A DNA stretch of 64,000 nt from Metallibacterium scheffleri (GCF_002077135.1 NZ_LDOS01000002.1:1178001-1242000); one strand, 5' to 3'; positions 7,966-17,341 are shown, numbered from the stretch's first letter. Program-made: numbers and translations. Notes: generated by a model from the letters alone, not told the origin.

Positions 7966-8055
7966 GCTAGCTGTACGTGCTGGCCATCTGGCTCCGACGA
8001 CAATTTGCGACCTGCGCAAGGATTGGTGTGGATTGACCTCAAGGTTGGGCACAGC

Positions 8056-9234
8056 TCATCTCCAATAGGCATAGTTGAAGAGTGCATCAAGCTCCGTGAA
8101 GTTCTCCAAACCCAACTCATTGCGTATGCCATGGGCCTGTTGGCAGTATCGCGCATAAGCATCACCATTGACGTTTTTTTTGCTCGGATGCGATGGGTAG
8201 TCGTATATTCCAGCACGCTGCATCCCGGATACGGCATTCTGGTTCATTACGGCAAATGCTGAGTTGTCAATGGCATGCAGAATTTCGGTTAATAGATTGA
8301 TGCCGGCGCCCGGAATTTCCTGGAAATGCTTGTGTAGAACATTGAAAGCCTCTATTGGAGATGAACTTCTCTTTGCCATGACCTCAGCAATAGCAACCAA
8401 AAAGAGTTTGGCATGATTGGCAACTTTGGTCTTTCCTCGATCCAATCCGCTGGAATGGAAGTGACGGATCAATGCTTCGTAGCGTTGCAAGAAATTTTTC
8501 TCTGTTATTTCTCCTGAAGCCAGGCCCCTCAACTCCTGCGCAACATCGAATAGATCTTTATTCCTTCGAATTTGGTTTGCAAGGAACCCCTCATCGGATT
8601 CGTCATCTTTCATTACTTTCAGCATTTCGCCCAGCAGCCCATAACGGCTCTTTTTCATGTCTCTTAACAACTTGTCGGCACGGGGTTTCTGTGTGTTCCT
8701 TAAAAAATCATTGACACCGTATTCGCGCTCATACTCGTCGATACGTCCAGCTTTGGCTTTGATAAGGACCTTTTCATTAACGAGTTCATCGAAGTAATCT
8801 TTTATCGAATTCGTTACAGAGCCATTCACATCGTTGATCAAAGCAGATGCCTCATAGTTCAAGGAAAATCCGCCATTGGTAAGATTGGCTGAGCCAATAA
8901 GAACTACCTTCCATTTTTTGCCCTCAAACGCGTAGATCTTCGGATGAAATGTTTCAACGGTGTCGTTTAGGAATAATTCGAAATCTTTGTAGTGCAGCCC
9001 CAATTCAAAAAGTTCGCGGAGCAATTTGGGTTCGGTCAAATGAAAATCGAGGCCGATAGCCATCCTAGCTATGAGTCCCTTCTTGAGCCGATCTTTCAAC
9101 GTATCCAGCATGTATGGCGCTGATTTCTTTGCAAAGGCAACCATGCAATGCATGCGATCAGCTCTTTTCAGTAAATCAATCACGACATCAGCGTGTTCAT
9201 GACCAACTGAATTCACCAACAACTCGACATTCAT
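8056..9234 (-). CDS. PLD-superfamily (HKD) nuclease-like protein
   Basis: A 392-aa protein with one phospholipase D-type motif: FHPKIYAFEGKKWKVVLIGS followed by ANLTNGGF, i.e. HxK(x)nGSxN at about residues 115-145. The N-terminus (MHCMVAFAKKSAPYMLDTLK) forms the first strand-helix units of the fold. Soluble prokaryotic single-HKD proteins of this type are usually DNases, including NgoFVII/BfiI-like restriction enzymes and defence-island nucleases. The ~250-residue C-terminal region is helical and unrecognised. The gene is visibly more AT-rich than its neighbours, a sign of recent transfer. A 35-codon frame ends 7 nt upstream of its start. An antiviral role is inference. Confidence 0.75.
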   Translation of the reverse strand: MNVELLVNSVGHEHADVVIDLLKRADRMHCMVAFAKKSAPYMLDTLKDRLKKGLIARMAIGLDFHLTEPKLLRELFELGLHYKDFELFLNDTVETFHPKIYAFEGKKWKVVLIGSANLTNGGFSLNYEASALINDVNGSVTNSIKDYFDELVNEKVLIKAKAGRIDEYEREYGVNDFLRNTQKPRADKLLRDMKKSRYGLLGEMLKVMKDDESDEGFLANQIRRNKDLFDVAQELRGLASGEITEKNFLQRYEALIRHFHSSGLDRGKTKVANHAKLFLVAIAEVMAKRSSSPIEAFNVLHKHFQEIPGAGINLLTEILHAIDNSAFAVMNQNAVSGMQRAGIYDYPSHPSKKNVNGDAYARYCQQAHGIRNELGLENFTELDALFNYAYWR

Positions 9235-9241
9235 GCTCGCC

Positions 9242-9349
9242 TCAGTTTAATTCTGCTGAAATGATAACCTTTGCCGCTGCTGAGTTGTAGATTAGACCGC
9301 CCGTACGCAGAATATCAGACGGTCCAAACACAGCGAATTTTAATTTCAT
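9242..9349 (-). CDS. Small ORF upstream of the PLD nuclease
   Basis: A 35-aa frame (MKLKFAVFGPSDILRTGGLI start) with a GGGGG ribosome-binding site 6-7 nt before ATG 9349. An in-frame ATG two codons upstream is too close to that site. The stop is 7 nt before the PLD gene start, so the two could be coupled. It may be a leader, a small antitoxin-like partner or just the start of an interrupted gene. I do not recognise it. It shares the low GC of the PLD gene. Confidence 0.35.
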   Translation of the reverse strand: MKLKFAVFGPSDILRTGGLIYNSAAAKVIISAELN

Positions 9350-9472
9350 AGGCATCCCCCTTCGGTTCTTTGGATCATCAAATTAATCGCCCCTTTACAA
9401 CCATTGCGCGCGATTAAGCACATCACGCGCCAAAACGCATGCCATTCTTGCCCAAGCACGTAGCATTCCGCG

Positions 9473-9499
9473 CCGCAGTGGCACCTTGGGCCACTGCGG
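9473..9499. other. Perfect 10-bp hairpin
   Basis: CCGCAGTGGC and its exact complement GCCACTGCGG flank a 7-nt loop. There is no T run on either side, so this is not a standard intrinsic terminator. It lies just beyond the IS5-type remnant and could be part of that element's end. Confidence 0.45.
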
Positions 9500-9504
9500 A
9501 CGCA

Positions 9505-9642
9505 TGATCCCAACGTTGCTTCCAACAACGTCCTGCGCGCCATCCACAGATTCACCAGCGTGAACAGAATCGTCATTCGTGCACTATTCTTCGCCAAGTC
9601 CTTGTAGTGCACCTTCGCGTAGCTAATCAGGTAGTGAGTTTG
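9505..9642 (-). pseudogene. IS5-type transposase, C-terminal remnant
   Basis: About 45 codons remain: THYLISYAKVHYKDLAKN followed by SARMTILFTLVNLWMARRTLL. This matches the conserved end of IS5-family DDE transposases (KVRYRGLAKN...LFALANLWMARR). Everything upstream is gone, replaced at about 9643 by the 3' end of the membrane-protein gene. It marks a deletion that fused the two, leaving no intact insertion sequence. Confidence 0.7.
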
Positions 9643-10628
9643 AGGCCATCCTGAATATTTCCGGCGCCCCACCAATCAATTCTTCCGTTACGTCCGACTT
9701 TTTCAGATGACTTTTCGAGGACCATATATGTCGGATACCTATTAAATGATTCAGCAGAAATATCTGAAGCGCCCGTTTCTGAAAAATCCGTCAATAGAAT
9801 TTTTATATATTCTCTGATGTCATCAAGATTAGGCAAAATTTCATCCAATTCGTTCAACTTGAATGGAACATATTTGTCGCCTGAAGTATTCGCTGCTGTG
9901 TCTGCCATGCCCACAATCTGCGTGAACCGCCCGAGTGCGTTTTGCGGTGCATTGAATAACAGATCAAAAAAAAGCACTCTTTGTTCATCATGTATATCAG
10001 GCTGTCTGAATGCATCAGTTATTTCTGAATACCTCATCACAACTAACATTAATTGATCGCAAAGCCGATGCAGCTTGTCGGCACGATTTTTGCGCTCTCC
10101 TCCTGATAAAAGCGCCTGTGCCGGCCAGCTCGATTTCCAAGCGAGAAATGCCTCAACTATCGGAGATTGCATCCCACCTGCAAATATTCGGTCGAATGTC
10201 AAATCAATTCGATCGAGCCGATCTGACGGTTGAATATTATCGCAACTACGCGCCGGTGCCGCCAGGATGCCAATCAGAATGTATCGAACTGCATTAACGA
10301 TTCTCGTATATGGCTGGAGAGCCTCCTGAAGATGCTTTTCAATGAAATCGATCTGATCATCACGGCGTTGCTGTTGAGCTAGTTCGCGCTGCTTTTGAAA
10401 AGTATGGTCTGAACTTTTGGCAATGCGGTATAGCAGCATGGAGACTAGAAGAATTGCTGCGACGCCAAGTGTGGCTTGTACGACCACGCCGACCTGTTCA
10501 AATTGATCGCCGACAAAATAGTCGTGATTCGCCATCCACCCAATACCAACAAACGCAATGATCAAATATAACACGACAAAAAATGCAATTTTCCCAGTAC
10601 TTGGATTTTGCGATTGGCTCTTGCTCAT
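9627..10628 (-). CDS. Two-span membrane protein of unknown function, 3' end probably truncated
   Basis: A 333-aa frame with two N-terminal transmembrane segments (residues 14-33 and 47-66), then a basic helical stretch (FQKQRELAQQQRRDDQIDFI) and a cytoplasmic domain of about 240 residues. The ATG at 10628 has AAGGAG 8 nt upstream. The last residues are encoded within the junction with an IS5 remnant, so the natural C-terminus is probably lost. The GC content is low compared with the island core. The family is not recognised. The two-span-plus-domain layout recalls membrane effectors or sensors in defence islands, but nothing here proves that. Confidence 0.6.
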   Translation of the reverse strand: MSKSQSQNPSTGKIAFFVVLYLIIAFVGIGWMANHDYFVGDQFEQVGVVVQATLGVAAILLVSMLLYRIAKSSDHTFQKQRELAQQQRRDDQIDFIEKHLQEALQPYTRIVNAVRYILIGILAAPARSCDNIQPSDRLDRIDLTFDRIFAGGMQSPIVEAFLAWKSSWPAQALLSGGERKNRADKLHRLCDQLMLVVMRYSEITDAFRQPDIHDEQRVLFFDLLFNAPQNALGRFTQIVGMADTAANTSGDKYVPFKLNELDEILPNLDDIREYIKILLTDFSETGASDISAESFNRYPTYMVLEKSSEKVGRNGRIDWWGAGNIQDGLKLTT

Positions 10629-10908
10629 GGCATGCGCTCCTTTTTTGCACCTAGTTAATACGCCGTTGAACTACCCCAAAGCTCCATCGGTTCCATTTGC
10701 AGTAAATGGCTGCCCATCGGCTTGACGCTGGTCAACTTTTAAGCAGCTTTTGTAAATCCAGTCGATCTCCGATAGAGATCTATCACTGTACAAACAACAC
10801 ATACCTCGAGGCTGAAGCTCGCGCCTCTCGGATCACACCAAGTATTGGCACCAGGCTCTATGCCGATTGGGCATCTCCTCAATGGCTTCTGATTGGATGA
10901 CACGGTCT
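10629..10908. other. Non-coding gap between membrane-protein and protease genes
   Basis: No convincing gene is seen in these 280 bp. The only structure noted is an inverted repeat GATCTC-CGATA-GAGATC at 10764-10780. The composition changes here from AT-rich on the left to GC-rich on the right, so a module boundary is likely. Confidence 0.4.
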
Positions 10909-13900
10909 TCACAATCGCCTCGTGTTGTCTTGGCTCGAAGTCGCCTGTTCCTGTTCGGATGCATGCATGCTCCCCGCGCCCAAGGGCATGTCGAGCCCCG
11001 AAACCACCTCTTCGCGCTGCAGCCGTTCGGCCATGGCTTCGATGGGCTGGCGGTAGGTAGTGACCGCGCGCTTCGCATGCGCCTGCGCTTCGCTGAGCAG
11101 CGCCTCGGCGACTCGACGCACCGCGGGGTCTTCGCGCCAGCGCTCGTTGGCGGCGAACTGGGTGTAGTCGATCGGCGGCAGATTCGGGTCCAGCGCCCAT
11201 TGCGCCGCGGCCCGCAGCGCCAGGTGCGTTGCGTGCTCGATGTCGTTGCTGGCGCCGCTGTCGGGGTCGGCACCGTCATCACCGCCCAATTGCTGTTGCG
11301 CCGCGCGTCCGGCGAGCATCACGGCCAGCTCGTCGAGCACGCGCGCGCGGGTGTGCTTGACGAAGCCATCGTCCTCGCGATCGAACACGGTGAAGCCCAG
11401 CATGTGTTGACGCGGCACGATGCTGACTTGCTCGATGCGGCGCTGCGGAAACAGGGCCCTCGAAACCTCGGCATGGCCGGCCTCGTGCAGCGCGGTCAGG
11501 CGTTTGTCCGCCGCGCTCAACGCGCGGCTGCTGCGCGGGCCGAAGCGCTCGGTGGTGATGATCTCGCGCATGAATGCCGTATCCACCTCGGCGCGACCTT
11601 CGCGCAGCAGCGCATAAGCCGCTTCATTGCGCACCGACTCCAGGGCCGCGCCGCTGAGACCGGTGGTGGCATCGAGCAAGGCTTCCACGTCCAGGGACTG
11701 GCCGCCGGGCAACGCCTGGTAGCGTGTGATGAATCCGCGCCGGGCTTCGCGGTCGAGCATCGGTACTTCCACGTGCAGGCCCAGCCGCCCCGGTCGCAAC
11801 AGCGCCGGATCGAGGCGCTCCAGATAATTGGTGGCGGCCACGGTAAACACCGGACTGCTGCCGCCACCGAAGCCATCGAGCGCGCTCAGCAGTGCATTGA
11901 TGGCGGCGGTGTAGGCAGTCTGCTGGCGGTTTCCCAGCACATCGATCTCGTCGAGGAACACCAGCGCCGGGGCATAGTGCCGCGCGCGCTCGTACAAGGA
12001 TTGGGTGAACCTCGGGTCAAGCAGGTCCACGCCATTGGCAGCCAGGAACGGCAAGTCCGCTTCGCCGGCCAGCGCCTTTGCCAGCAAGGTCTTGCCGGTA
12101 CCGGGCGGGCCATGCAGCACCATGCCACTGGGGGATGCCACGGCCCATTGCTCGAGTTGCCGCGGTTCCTTCAGCAGGTGCACGATTTGTTGCAGGCGCT
12201 GCTTGACCACGACGTGGCCCTGCACGTCGCCGAAGCGGACGCTGGGCACCTCGACGACCAGCGCACCGCCGCCGGTGAAGTCCTCGGCGCGTTGCGGCAC
12301 CGCGACCTGCGGGTCGTGCAAGGTCAGGGTCCATGGGCTCGCCTGGGTGTCAAGCGTGCGCTCGAACACCACGGTGCGATTGCGGCGCCTGAGGCACTGC
12401 ACCAGATCCGGCCCGTCCGGCTGCGGCTGCACCGGAATGCCCAGGCGCTCCTTGATGGGCTCCAGCTTCTCCAAGGTGCCCGGCGTGAAACGGATGTCCA
12501 GTGACTGGCCGGCGAGCAGCGCGAAATCCTGCCGCAGCGCGTAGGTATCCAGCTCGGGCAGCCACAGGTCGCGCAGCGCGCGCGCAGTGACCTTGCGTGC
12601 ATCAAGATCGGCGCCATGGGCGAGCAGGCTGGCTTCGACCAGCAGCTCCGTGTTGGCCTCCCAGTGGAGCCGAATGCCCACGGTTGCAGCGTACGTCGAC
12701 TTCAGCGTCCCCAGACCCTGTCTGGCGAGTGTGCGCAGTTCGGCCTCACCCAGCGGGGCAAACAACAGCAGGTTGGAAGACCCCAACGCACTGAGCAACC
12801 CGGGGTCGTACACGGGCATGCTGTCACTGCTATAGCTCGTGCTGCGCCGCTTGCGCAGGTAATCGAGCAGCGTGTCCTTGCCTTGGCCCGGCTGGCGCGC
12901 ATAACGCTCGAAGAAGCCCGCGTTCCGTGCGAGCTCGCCATCGATGCTGGCAGTGAAGATGAAAATGCACTGTCTGGCGTCCACCGCGGGCTCGGCGATG
13001 CGCTCCTGTTTTAAGTCATTGTTCTTGTAGAAGCCATAGCGATCGGTCAGGAATCCGGTGTCGAACAGCTCCAGCAGCACGTTCTGCGTGTTGGGATGCG
13101 CCTTGTCCAGATGATCGAGGATGATCACCGAACGCGGATGCTCCCGGATCCACTGGGTCAATTCACCGGGCCTCGCATCGTCATAGCCTTGGGTCAAGCC
13201 GACCAGGCCGAAACTCTGATTGAAGCTGGTGTAGGCCGACAGATCGAAGGTCGTGCTGGCCCAGACGTCTTGAGGCCCCGCCGAAGCCTCGGATGGTGTC
13301 GATGAAGGCAGTTCAGATGCTCTCGCCAGCGCCTGCGCGATGATCCCTGCGGCGAAGCTCTTGCCCGTGGCCGTGGGACCCACAAAGAAGAAAGTGGCCC
13401 AGGGCTTCTTGGGCGCCGAACGCAGTGCCGGTGTTTCCATCAAGGCCGCCGCGATCTTCGGGACCAGCTCTCGAGGGTCGAGGAACGCCCGTTCCAGGTC
13501 GCTGCGAACGCGCTTTGCGGCGTCCATCACCTGTGCCCGAGTCAGCGGCGGCAGTTCCTTGACGGGATCAGTGGATGCAGCGTCCTTGGTCAACCCGACG
13601 CTTGCGGCGAGCATGCGTGCGTATTCGACACGGAATTGATCCCGAAACGTCTCTTCGAGCAGGTTGTCCAGATTCTCGACGCGTAGCCCAAGCTTGACCA
13701 AATACGACGCGGCCTCGGCGGATAACGGATTCACATAGACCGACATTGCACTGAGCATCGCCATGGCCATGGCCAGTGTCCAATCGCGCCGCGCGGACGC
13801 CAGGACCATCGCGGGCAGACGCGCGCTGGCGTTGGCGGAGGTGCCGTCCACCGTGTGCCGGATGGCCAGCATCAGGTCCGAGAGATCGATCGCGGCATGG

Positions 13901-13986
13901 TCATTGACGCGCGCGATCCCGCGCGCCACGGCGAGCAGGATGCACGGCGGTTCTTTGGGGCGCGGTGCCGGATCTTCAGCAGCCAT
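10909..13986 (-). CDS. Fused Clp-like AAA+ / FtsH-like AAA+ metalloprotease
   Basis: About 1,025 aa from ATG 13986; the frame also allows a GTG at 14166. An N-terminal helical region precedes AAA+ module 1 of ClpA/ClpB type: Walker A GPTATGKS near residue 205 and IILDHLDKAHPNTQNVLLEL near 287. Here the usual catalytic Glu of DEIEKAHP is His. Module 2 is FtsH-like: Walker A GPPGTGKT near 625, Walker B ALVFLDEID and the second-region-of-homology TVAATNYLERLDPALLRPGR. An M41 peptidase domain with HEAGH (near 833) and the metal-ligand region SGASNDIEHATHLA follows. There are no membrane segments, so it is a soluble FtsH-like protease. The combination is unusual. A role in stress or phage-protein degradation is inference. 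Confidence 0.85.
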   Translation of the reverse strand: MAAEDPAPRPKEPPCILLAVARGIARVNDHAAIDLSDLMLAIRHTVDGTSANASARLPAMVLASARRDWTLAMAMAMLSAMSVYVNPLSAEAASYLVKLGLRVENLDNLLEETFRDQFRVEYARMLAASVGLTKDAASTDPVKELPPLTRAQVMDAAKRVRSDLERAFLDPRELVPKIAAALMETPALRSAPKKPWATFFFVGPTATGKSFAAGIIAQALARASELPSSTPSEASAGPQDVWASTTFDLSAYTSFNQSFGLVGLTQGYDDARPGELTQWIREHPRSVIILDHLDKAHPNTQNVLLELFDTGFLTDRYGFYKNNDLKQERIAEPAVDARQCIFIFTASIDGELARNAGFFERYARQPGQGKDTLLDYLRKRRSTSYSSDSMPVYDPGLLSALGSSNLLLFAPLGEAELRTLARQGLGTLKSTYAATVGIRLHWEANTELLVEASLLAHGADLDARKVTARALRDLWLPELDTYALRQDFALLAGQSLDIRFTPGTLEKLEPIKERLGIPVQPQPDGPDLVQCLRRRNRTVVFERTLDTQASPWTLTLHDPQVAVPQRAEDFTGGGALVVEVPSVRFGDVQGHVVVKQRLQQIVHLLKEPRQLEQWAVASPSGMVLHGPPGTGKTLLAKALAGEADLPFLAANGVDLLDPRFTQSLYERARHYAPALVFLDEIDVLGNRQQTAYTAAINALLSALDGFGGGSSPVFTVAATNYLERLDPALLRPGRLGLHVEVPMLDREARRGFITRYQALPGGQSLDVEALLDATTGLSGAALESVRNEAAYALLREGRAEVDTAFMREIITTERFGPRSSRALSAADKRLTALHEAGHAEVSRALFPQRRIEQVSIVPRQHMLGFTVFDREDDGFVKHTRARVLDELAVMLAGRAAQQQLGGDDGADPDSGASNDIEHATHLALRAAAQWALDPNLPPIDYTQFAANERWREDPAVRRVAEALLSEAQAHAKRAVTTYRQPIEAMAERLQREEVVSGLDMPLGAGSMHASEQEQATSSQDNTRRL

Positions 13987-14447
13987 GGCATCCAGTCGCT
14001 GAGCCGGCTGCAACGGCGCCTGCGGGCACGCGCGTGTCGTGCGAACAACGCGCAGGAACCACAGGCCAAGCGGGTCGCCTGCTGCGCCGCATGGCTCGTT
14101 CGCCTGAAGGCGGGTCACCACAACCCGACCTGCCCCCTGCGATGCTGTGCGTCGCCCCCTTCGCACGCGCCATCACCAAGACTCTCCTGTGCCCGGTATG
14201 GACGGGCGCCAAACCGACGCTCGTCATCAGTTAAATCGCTCATCGCCGGGGTCGTGTCAACTTACAAATTCCATGTAATCGTAATGTCCACATGAGAATC
14301 CATCCCGCACGCGCAGCCGGTGCGACGTTGCGGGACCATTCGCCGCACCCCATCCGCAGGCCGATGCGGCTTGCAGCAAGAACCCGCCTGGTCGTAGCGT
14401 TGCCCTATGAACCGGGCATCCGCCCGATCGACAGCGAGATCAGCCCC

Positions 14448-14645
14448 ATGGCCAAAACGATTTCCCGTCATCCCCACGGTCCGGTGCACTGCGAGTCCTG
14501 CGCGCGCACGGGCAAGCACATCGAGATGCTTGCCCAGGATGCGCTGGATGCATCGTTCCAGGTGCCGGAAGACATCCAGCCTGAGGGACTGCGCTCCTAC
14601 CGCTGCCCGGCGTGCGAGAACATCCAGGTGTTCCGCGTCGACTGA
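14448..14645 (+). CDS. Small zinc-ribbon-like protein
   Basis: A 65-aa protein (MAKTISRHPHGPVHCESCAR start) with two Cys pairs, CESC near residue 15 and CPAC near 54, spaced like a zinc ribbon. An acidic helix lies between them. It is transcribed opposite to the flanking genes. Longer in-frame starts exist upstream, but ATG 14448 gives a compact domain. Function is unknown; nucleic-acid or protein binding through the ribbon is plausible. Confidence 0.55.
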   Translation: MAKTISRHPHGPVHCESCARTGKHIEMLAQDALDASFQVPEDIQPEGLRSYRCPACENIQVFRVD

Positions 14646-14756
14646 CCCCGCGCGCGCGACCACCCACTGCCCATTGCCCTGCACCGCGCAGCCCCATCGC
14701 TCCATCGCCGAGCAGCTGGCGCGTACGTTGGCGGGTCGCGGCGCAGTGCCGTCGCT

Positions 14757-15548
14757 TCAGTCAGCCGGCGGCGCGTCTGGCAGACTCGTCCCGAACCGCG
14801 ATGCACGCGCCGCATCCTTCTCGCCTGCCCGCAGCACGGCGCCGTCGAGCGCACTGACACCGCGCAGTCCCACGCCATGAGCGTGAAAGCCGAGCGCCGC
14901 GGTGCGGCCGCTGTAATCGAGATGGTCGTGGTGGTGACCATGAAACAGGGTGTGCACGCCCAGGGCTCGGGCAAGTTCGTCGATCGCGGCAAAGCCGAGC
15001 GGATGACATGAGGGCGCCTCATGCGTGACCAGCACTTCGGCGTCCTGCCCGACCAGCGCATCGAAATCGTCGGGGAACAGGCTGCTGTGATGCCTGATCA
15101 CGCCCAGGCTTTGCAGGGTACGGGCCCAGTCCTTCGGATTCGTGCGCAGCCGCAGGTCCGCGAGATAGGCCGACAACGAAGAAAACCTTGGTTCCACGGG
15201 CCGATCAGGACGCCAGATCTCGTCGCGGAACACGCCGCCCAGCCCGGCGATGCGCACGCCGGCCACCTCGACCACGCGACCATGCAGGTTGCGCTCGGGC
15301 CAGTCCTGCAACGCATCCCAGGTCGGCGCGCGATCGGTATCGTGATTGCCATGGATGAACCATACCTGCGTGCCCCACGCCTCGATTGGTGCCATCAGTT
15401 CCTGCAGCGGCGCAGGCGCCTCGATATCGCCCAGCAGGACCAATGCCTGCGGTCGCGACGCGCGCACGACCGCGAACAAATGCTCGAAATGGCCGTGCGG
15501 ATCACCGGCAAACAGGATGTTCGGCGTGACGGGCGGACGATGTGGCAT
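14757..15548 (-). CDS. Calcineurin-like metallophosphoesterase
   Basis: A 263-aa protein with the full dimetal phosphoesterase signature: GDPHGH (residue ~16), LLGDIE, GNHD, THEAPS and GHHHDHLDY. This is the same superfamily as Mre11/SbcD nucleases, ApaH and many phosphatases, but it has no capping domain that would identify a DNA substrate. ATG 15548 is preferred over one 11 codons upstream because the protein then begins just ahead of the fold. It sits between the AAA+ protease and the zeta toxin as probable cargo. Its substrate cannot be told from sequence. Confidence 0.8.
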   Translation of the reverse strand: MPHRPPVTPNILFAGDPHGHFEHLFAVVRASRPQALVLLGDIEAPAPLQELMAPIEAWGTQVWFIHGNHDTDRAPTWDALQDWPERNLHGRVVEVAGVRIAGLGGVFRDEIWRPDRPVEPRFSSLSAYLADLRLRTNPKDWARTLQSLGVIRHHSSLFPDDFDALVGQDAEVLVTHEAPSCHPLGFAAIDELARALGVHTLFHGHHHDHLDYSGRTAALGFHAHGVGLRGVSALDGAVLRAGEKDAARASRFGTSLPDAPPAD

Positions 15549-15811
15549 GGGGGACGCCGGAAACACGGAAGGGCGCAGCAAACCTGCAGGCTGGTTGGGG
15601 GGCCGCTACCGCACTTTCCGCAATCTGCGCACCATCGTCTTACCTGCTCAAGGCCCGACTCGACCTGACGGCTTCGCCGTTCCAGCCGGCCATAACATGA
15701 ATGCAGGGCTCACTGCATCCACACGAAACGTCATTGACCCGGCGGAGGTCAAGGTGCTCGGCGTGCCGATGGGCCAGATTGTGTTAAGCGAAAGCCTAGT
15801 GGGTGCCTAGG

Positions 15812-15979
15812 CTACCGGCCGCCCGCGGCAGCCTTGGCAACGACACGATTCTGCCGTTCGGTCGCCTTCTGCAGGACCGTCGTGTAGACGCGCTTCTTCT
15901 CCCGCGAGCTCGAGTTCCGGATGAATTCCGAAATCGAGCTGGAAGTGGAAGGCGTGCGCTTTGAGAACATCACGAACAT
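15812..15979 (-). CDS. 55-aa basic protein directly downstream of the zeta toxin
   Basis: The frame starts at ATG 15979, 9 nt after the toxin stop codon, and encodes MFVMFSKRTPSTSSSISEFI then RNSSSREKKRVYTTVLQKATERQNRVV. The middle is a predicted amphipathic, highly charged helix. Tight spacing implies one transcript with the toxin. It is a candidate antitoxin or accessory partner, in the reverse of the epsilon-zeta order. I infer this only from adjacency; the fold does not show it. It could instead be a truncated unrelated gene. Confidence 0.55.
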   Translation of the reverse strand: MFVMFSKRTPSTSSSISEFIRNSSSREKKRVYTTVLQKATERQNRVVAKAAAGGR

Positions 15980-15988
15980 CAGATCATC

Positions 15989-16717
15989 CTACGCCAGCCC
16001 CAGGCGCCGCTCAAGATCTGCCTTGGTCACGCGCTCAGGAATGTGACTGTCGATCTGATCTACACCCGCCCTGTAGAAGCGGTTGCTGTTGTCGTTGTTC
16101 TTCATCAACAGATCCACGCTGATCGACTTGCCGAGCTCTTTCTTGAGGCGGTTCACGACCTCACGGGCGGCAAAGTACTGCTCCACGAAATGCTCAGGGC
16201 GGATCCTGCGTCCTTCTGCGATCTCCCGCGCCTGAACAAACTCCCAAGCCAGCATCGGGTCCTGGTACACATAGAGAATCTGTACGGTCCTTCGCTTCTT
16301 CAGGGAGCGTTCGATGTTCTTCTTCGCTCGGTCGAAGTTCGACAGCGTTCCGTCCAGGAGGAAGCTCTGCTTCTGGTCAAGCGCCAGGTCGTGGATCTTG
16401 TCGACAAGGACAGAGACCGCCTTTTGGAACACCCAAGCGTTGTTGCCGACGTAGCTTGCGAACTCGCTCCGCAATTCGTCAGGATCGATGCGGATGATGG
16501 GGCGATCGGGGAAGATGTCGATCAGCTCAATCGAGGCCTCTGTCTTGCCAGCACCCGGCGATCCCGCCATGAATATGGAGACTGGATCCGACTCTGGCAA
16601 GTATCTCGCTGTGTCCGTCAACCGACGTGCGATCGACGTCTTGTTGGCTCTGGCGTACGCAAGTGCTTCTTCCTCAAGCCTAGTCTCTACCTCACTCGGT
16701 AGCGGTGTCCCGACCAT
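15989..16717 (-). CDS. Zeta-toxin-family kinase
   Basis: A 242-aa protein with a P-loop typical of zeta/PezT toxins, SIFMAGSPGAGKTEASIELI near residue 50. Next come a RIDPDELRSEFASY motif that positions the UDP-sugar substrate and the Arg-rich region SLKKRRTVQILYVYQDPMLA. Zeta toxins phosphorylate UDP-N-acetylglucosamine and block wall synthesis. ATG 16717 is the most natural start; upstream in-frame sequence is low-complexity and family-unlike. No epsilon antitoxin precedes it. The 55-aa gene downstream is the only candidate partner. Next upstream is a remnant of the giant recombinase 3' end. Confidence 0.85.
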   Translation of the reverse strand: MVGTPLPSEVETRLEEEALAYARANKTSIARRLTDTARYLPESDPVSIFMAGSPGAGKTEASIELIDIFPDRPIIRIDPDELRSEFASYVGNNAWVFQKAVSVLVDKIHDLALDQKQSFLLDGTLSNFDRAKKNIERSLKKRRTVQILYVYQDPMLAWEFVQAREIAEGRRIRPEHFVEQYFAAREVVNRLKKELGKSISVDLLMKNNDNSNRFYRAGVDQIDSHIPERVTKADLERRLGLA

Positions 16718-16947
16718 CAGGAGTACTGGTTCATCGCGCGAGCCTCGGTGATGGCTGCATGAGCGGCCGTGTGGTGAACTGGACTGCTGCCGGCTTGATG
16801 GACTTCGAGCGGTAATGCCAGCGTCGGTGCCGGATCGACATGCGAGCTTCAGGCGCATGGTCAACTGGCTTGCGACACTGGTCAAGTTGTCCATCGAGAC
16901 GGATCAAGGTGGTAGGCGAGGCTTGGTCACCAGGCTGGCAAACTCAA

Positions 16948-17341
16948 TCAAGGCAGCTCCGCCTGCAAGTCCCACCGCGCCGCCACATACGTCATCACCC
17001 AGCGCACTGCGACGATGTCGCGCGTGATCGGCTTGCCCAGATCATCCACGCACTTGATGCGCATGCGCGGCACCGGCTTGGTGTCGCCGCCGTGATCCCG
17101 CAACGCCACCGAGCTGCGACGGACCTCGACCCACACGCGCGCCGAGTCGCCCTGCCCGCTCAATCTCGGCATCATCGGCCAACGCCATGCGCCCGCGCTC
17201 GCGCTCGCTCTGTTCAATCAATTTCCCGATCAGCCGCCGGAAGTCCTCCTCCTTTCCGGTGCGCAGTGCCTCGATCCATTGACAGAGCATCACGGCGCGG
17301 TCGTCGTCGATCCGGCAGCCAGCGCCGGCAGTAGTACCCAA
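16948..17341 (-). pseudogene. 3'-terminal fragment of a giant recombinase gene (fragment F1)
   Basis: On the minus strand this stretch matches the last ~130 codons of the giant gene at 25499. The clearest match is PRMRIKCVDDLGKPITRDIV then AVRWVMTYVAARWDLQAELP, with the stop at the same place. The 5' part has indels that break the frame. Identity to the intact gene fades at about 17341 on one side and stops at the stop codon on the other. The zeta toxin module follows directly downstream. It is one of four such 3' ends in the island. Confidence 0.85.
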
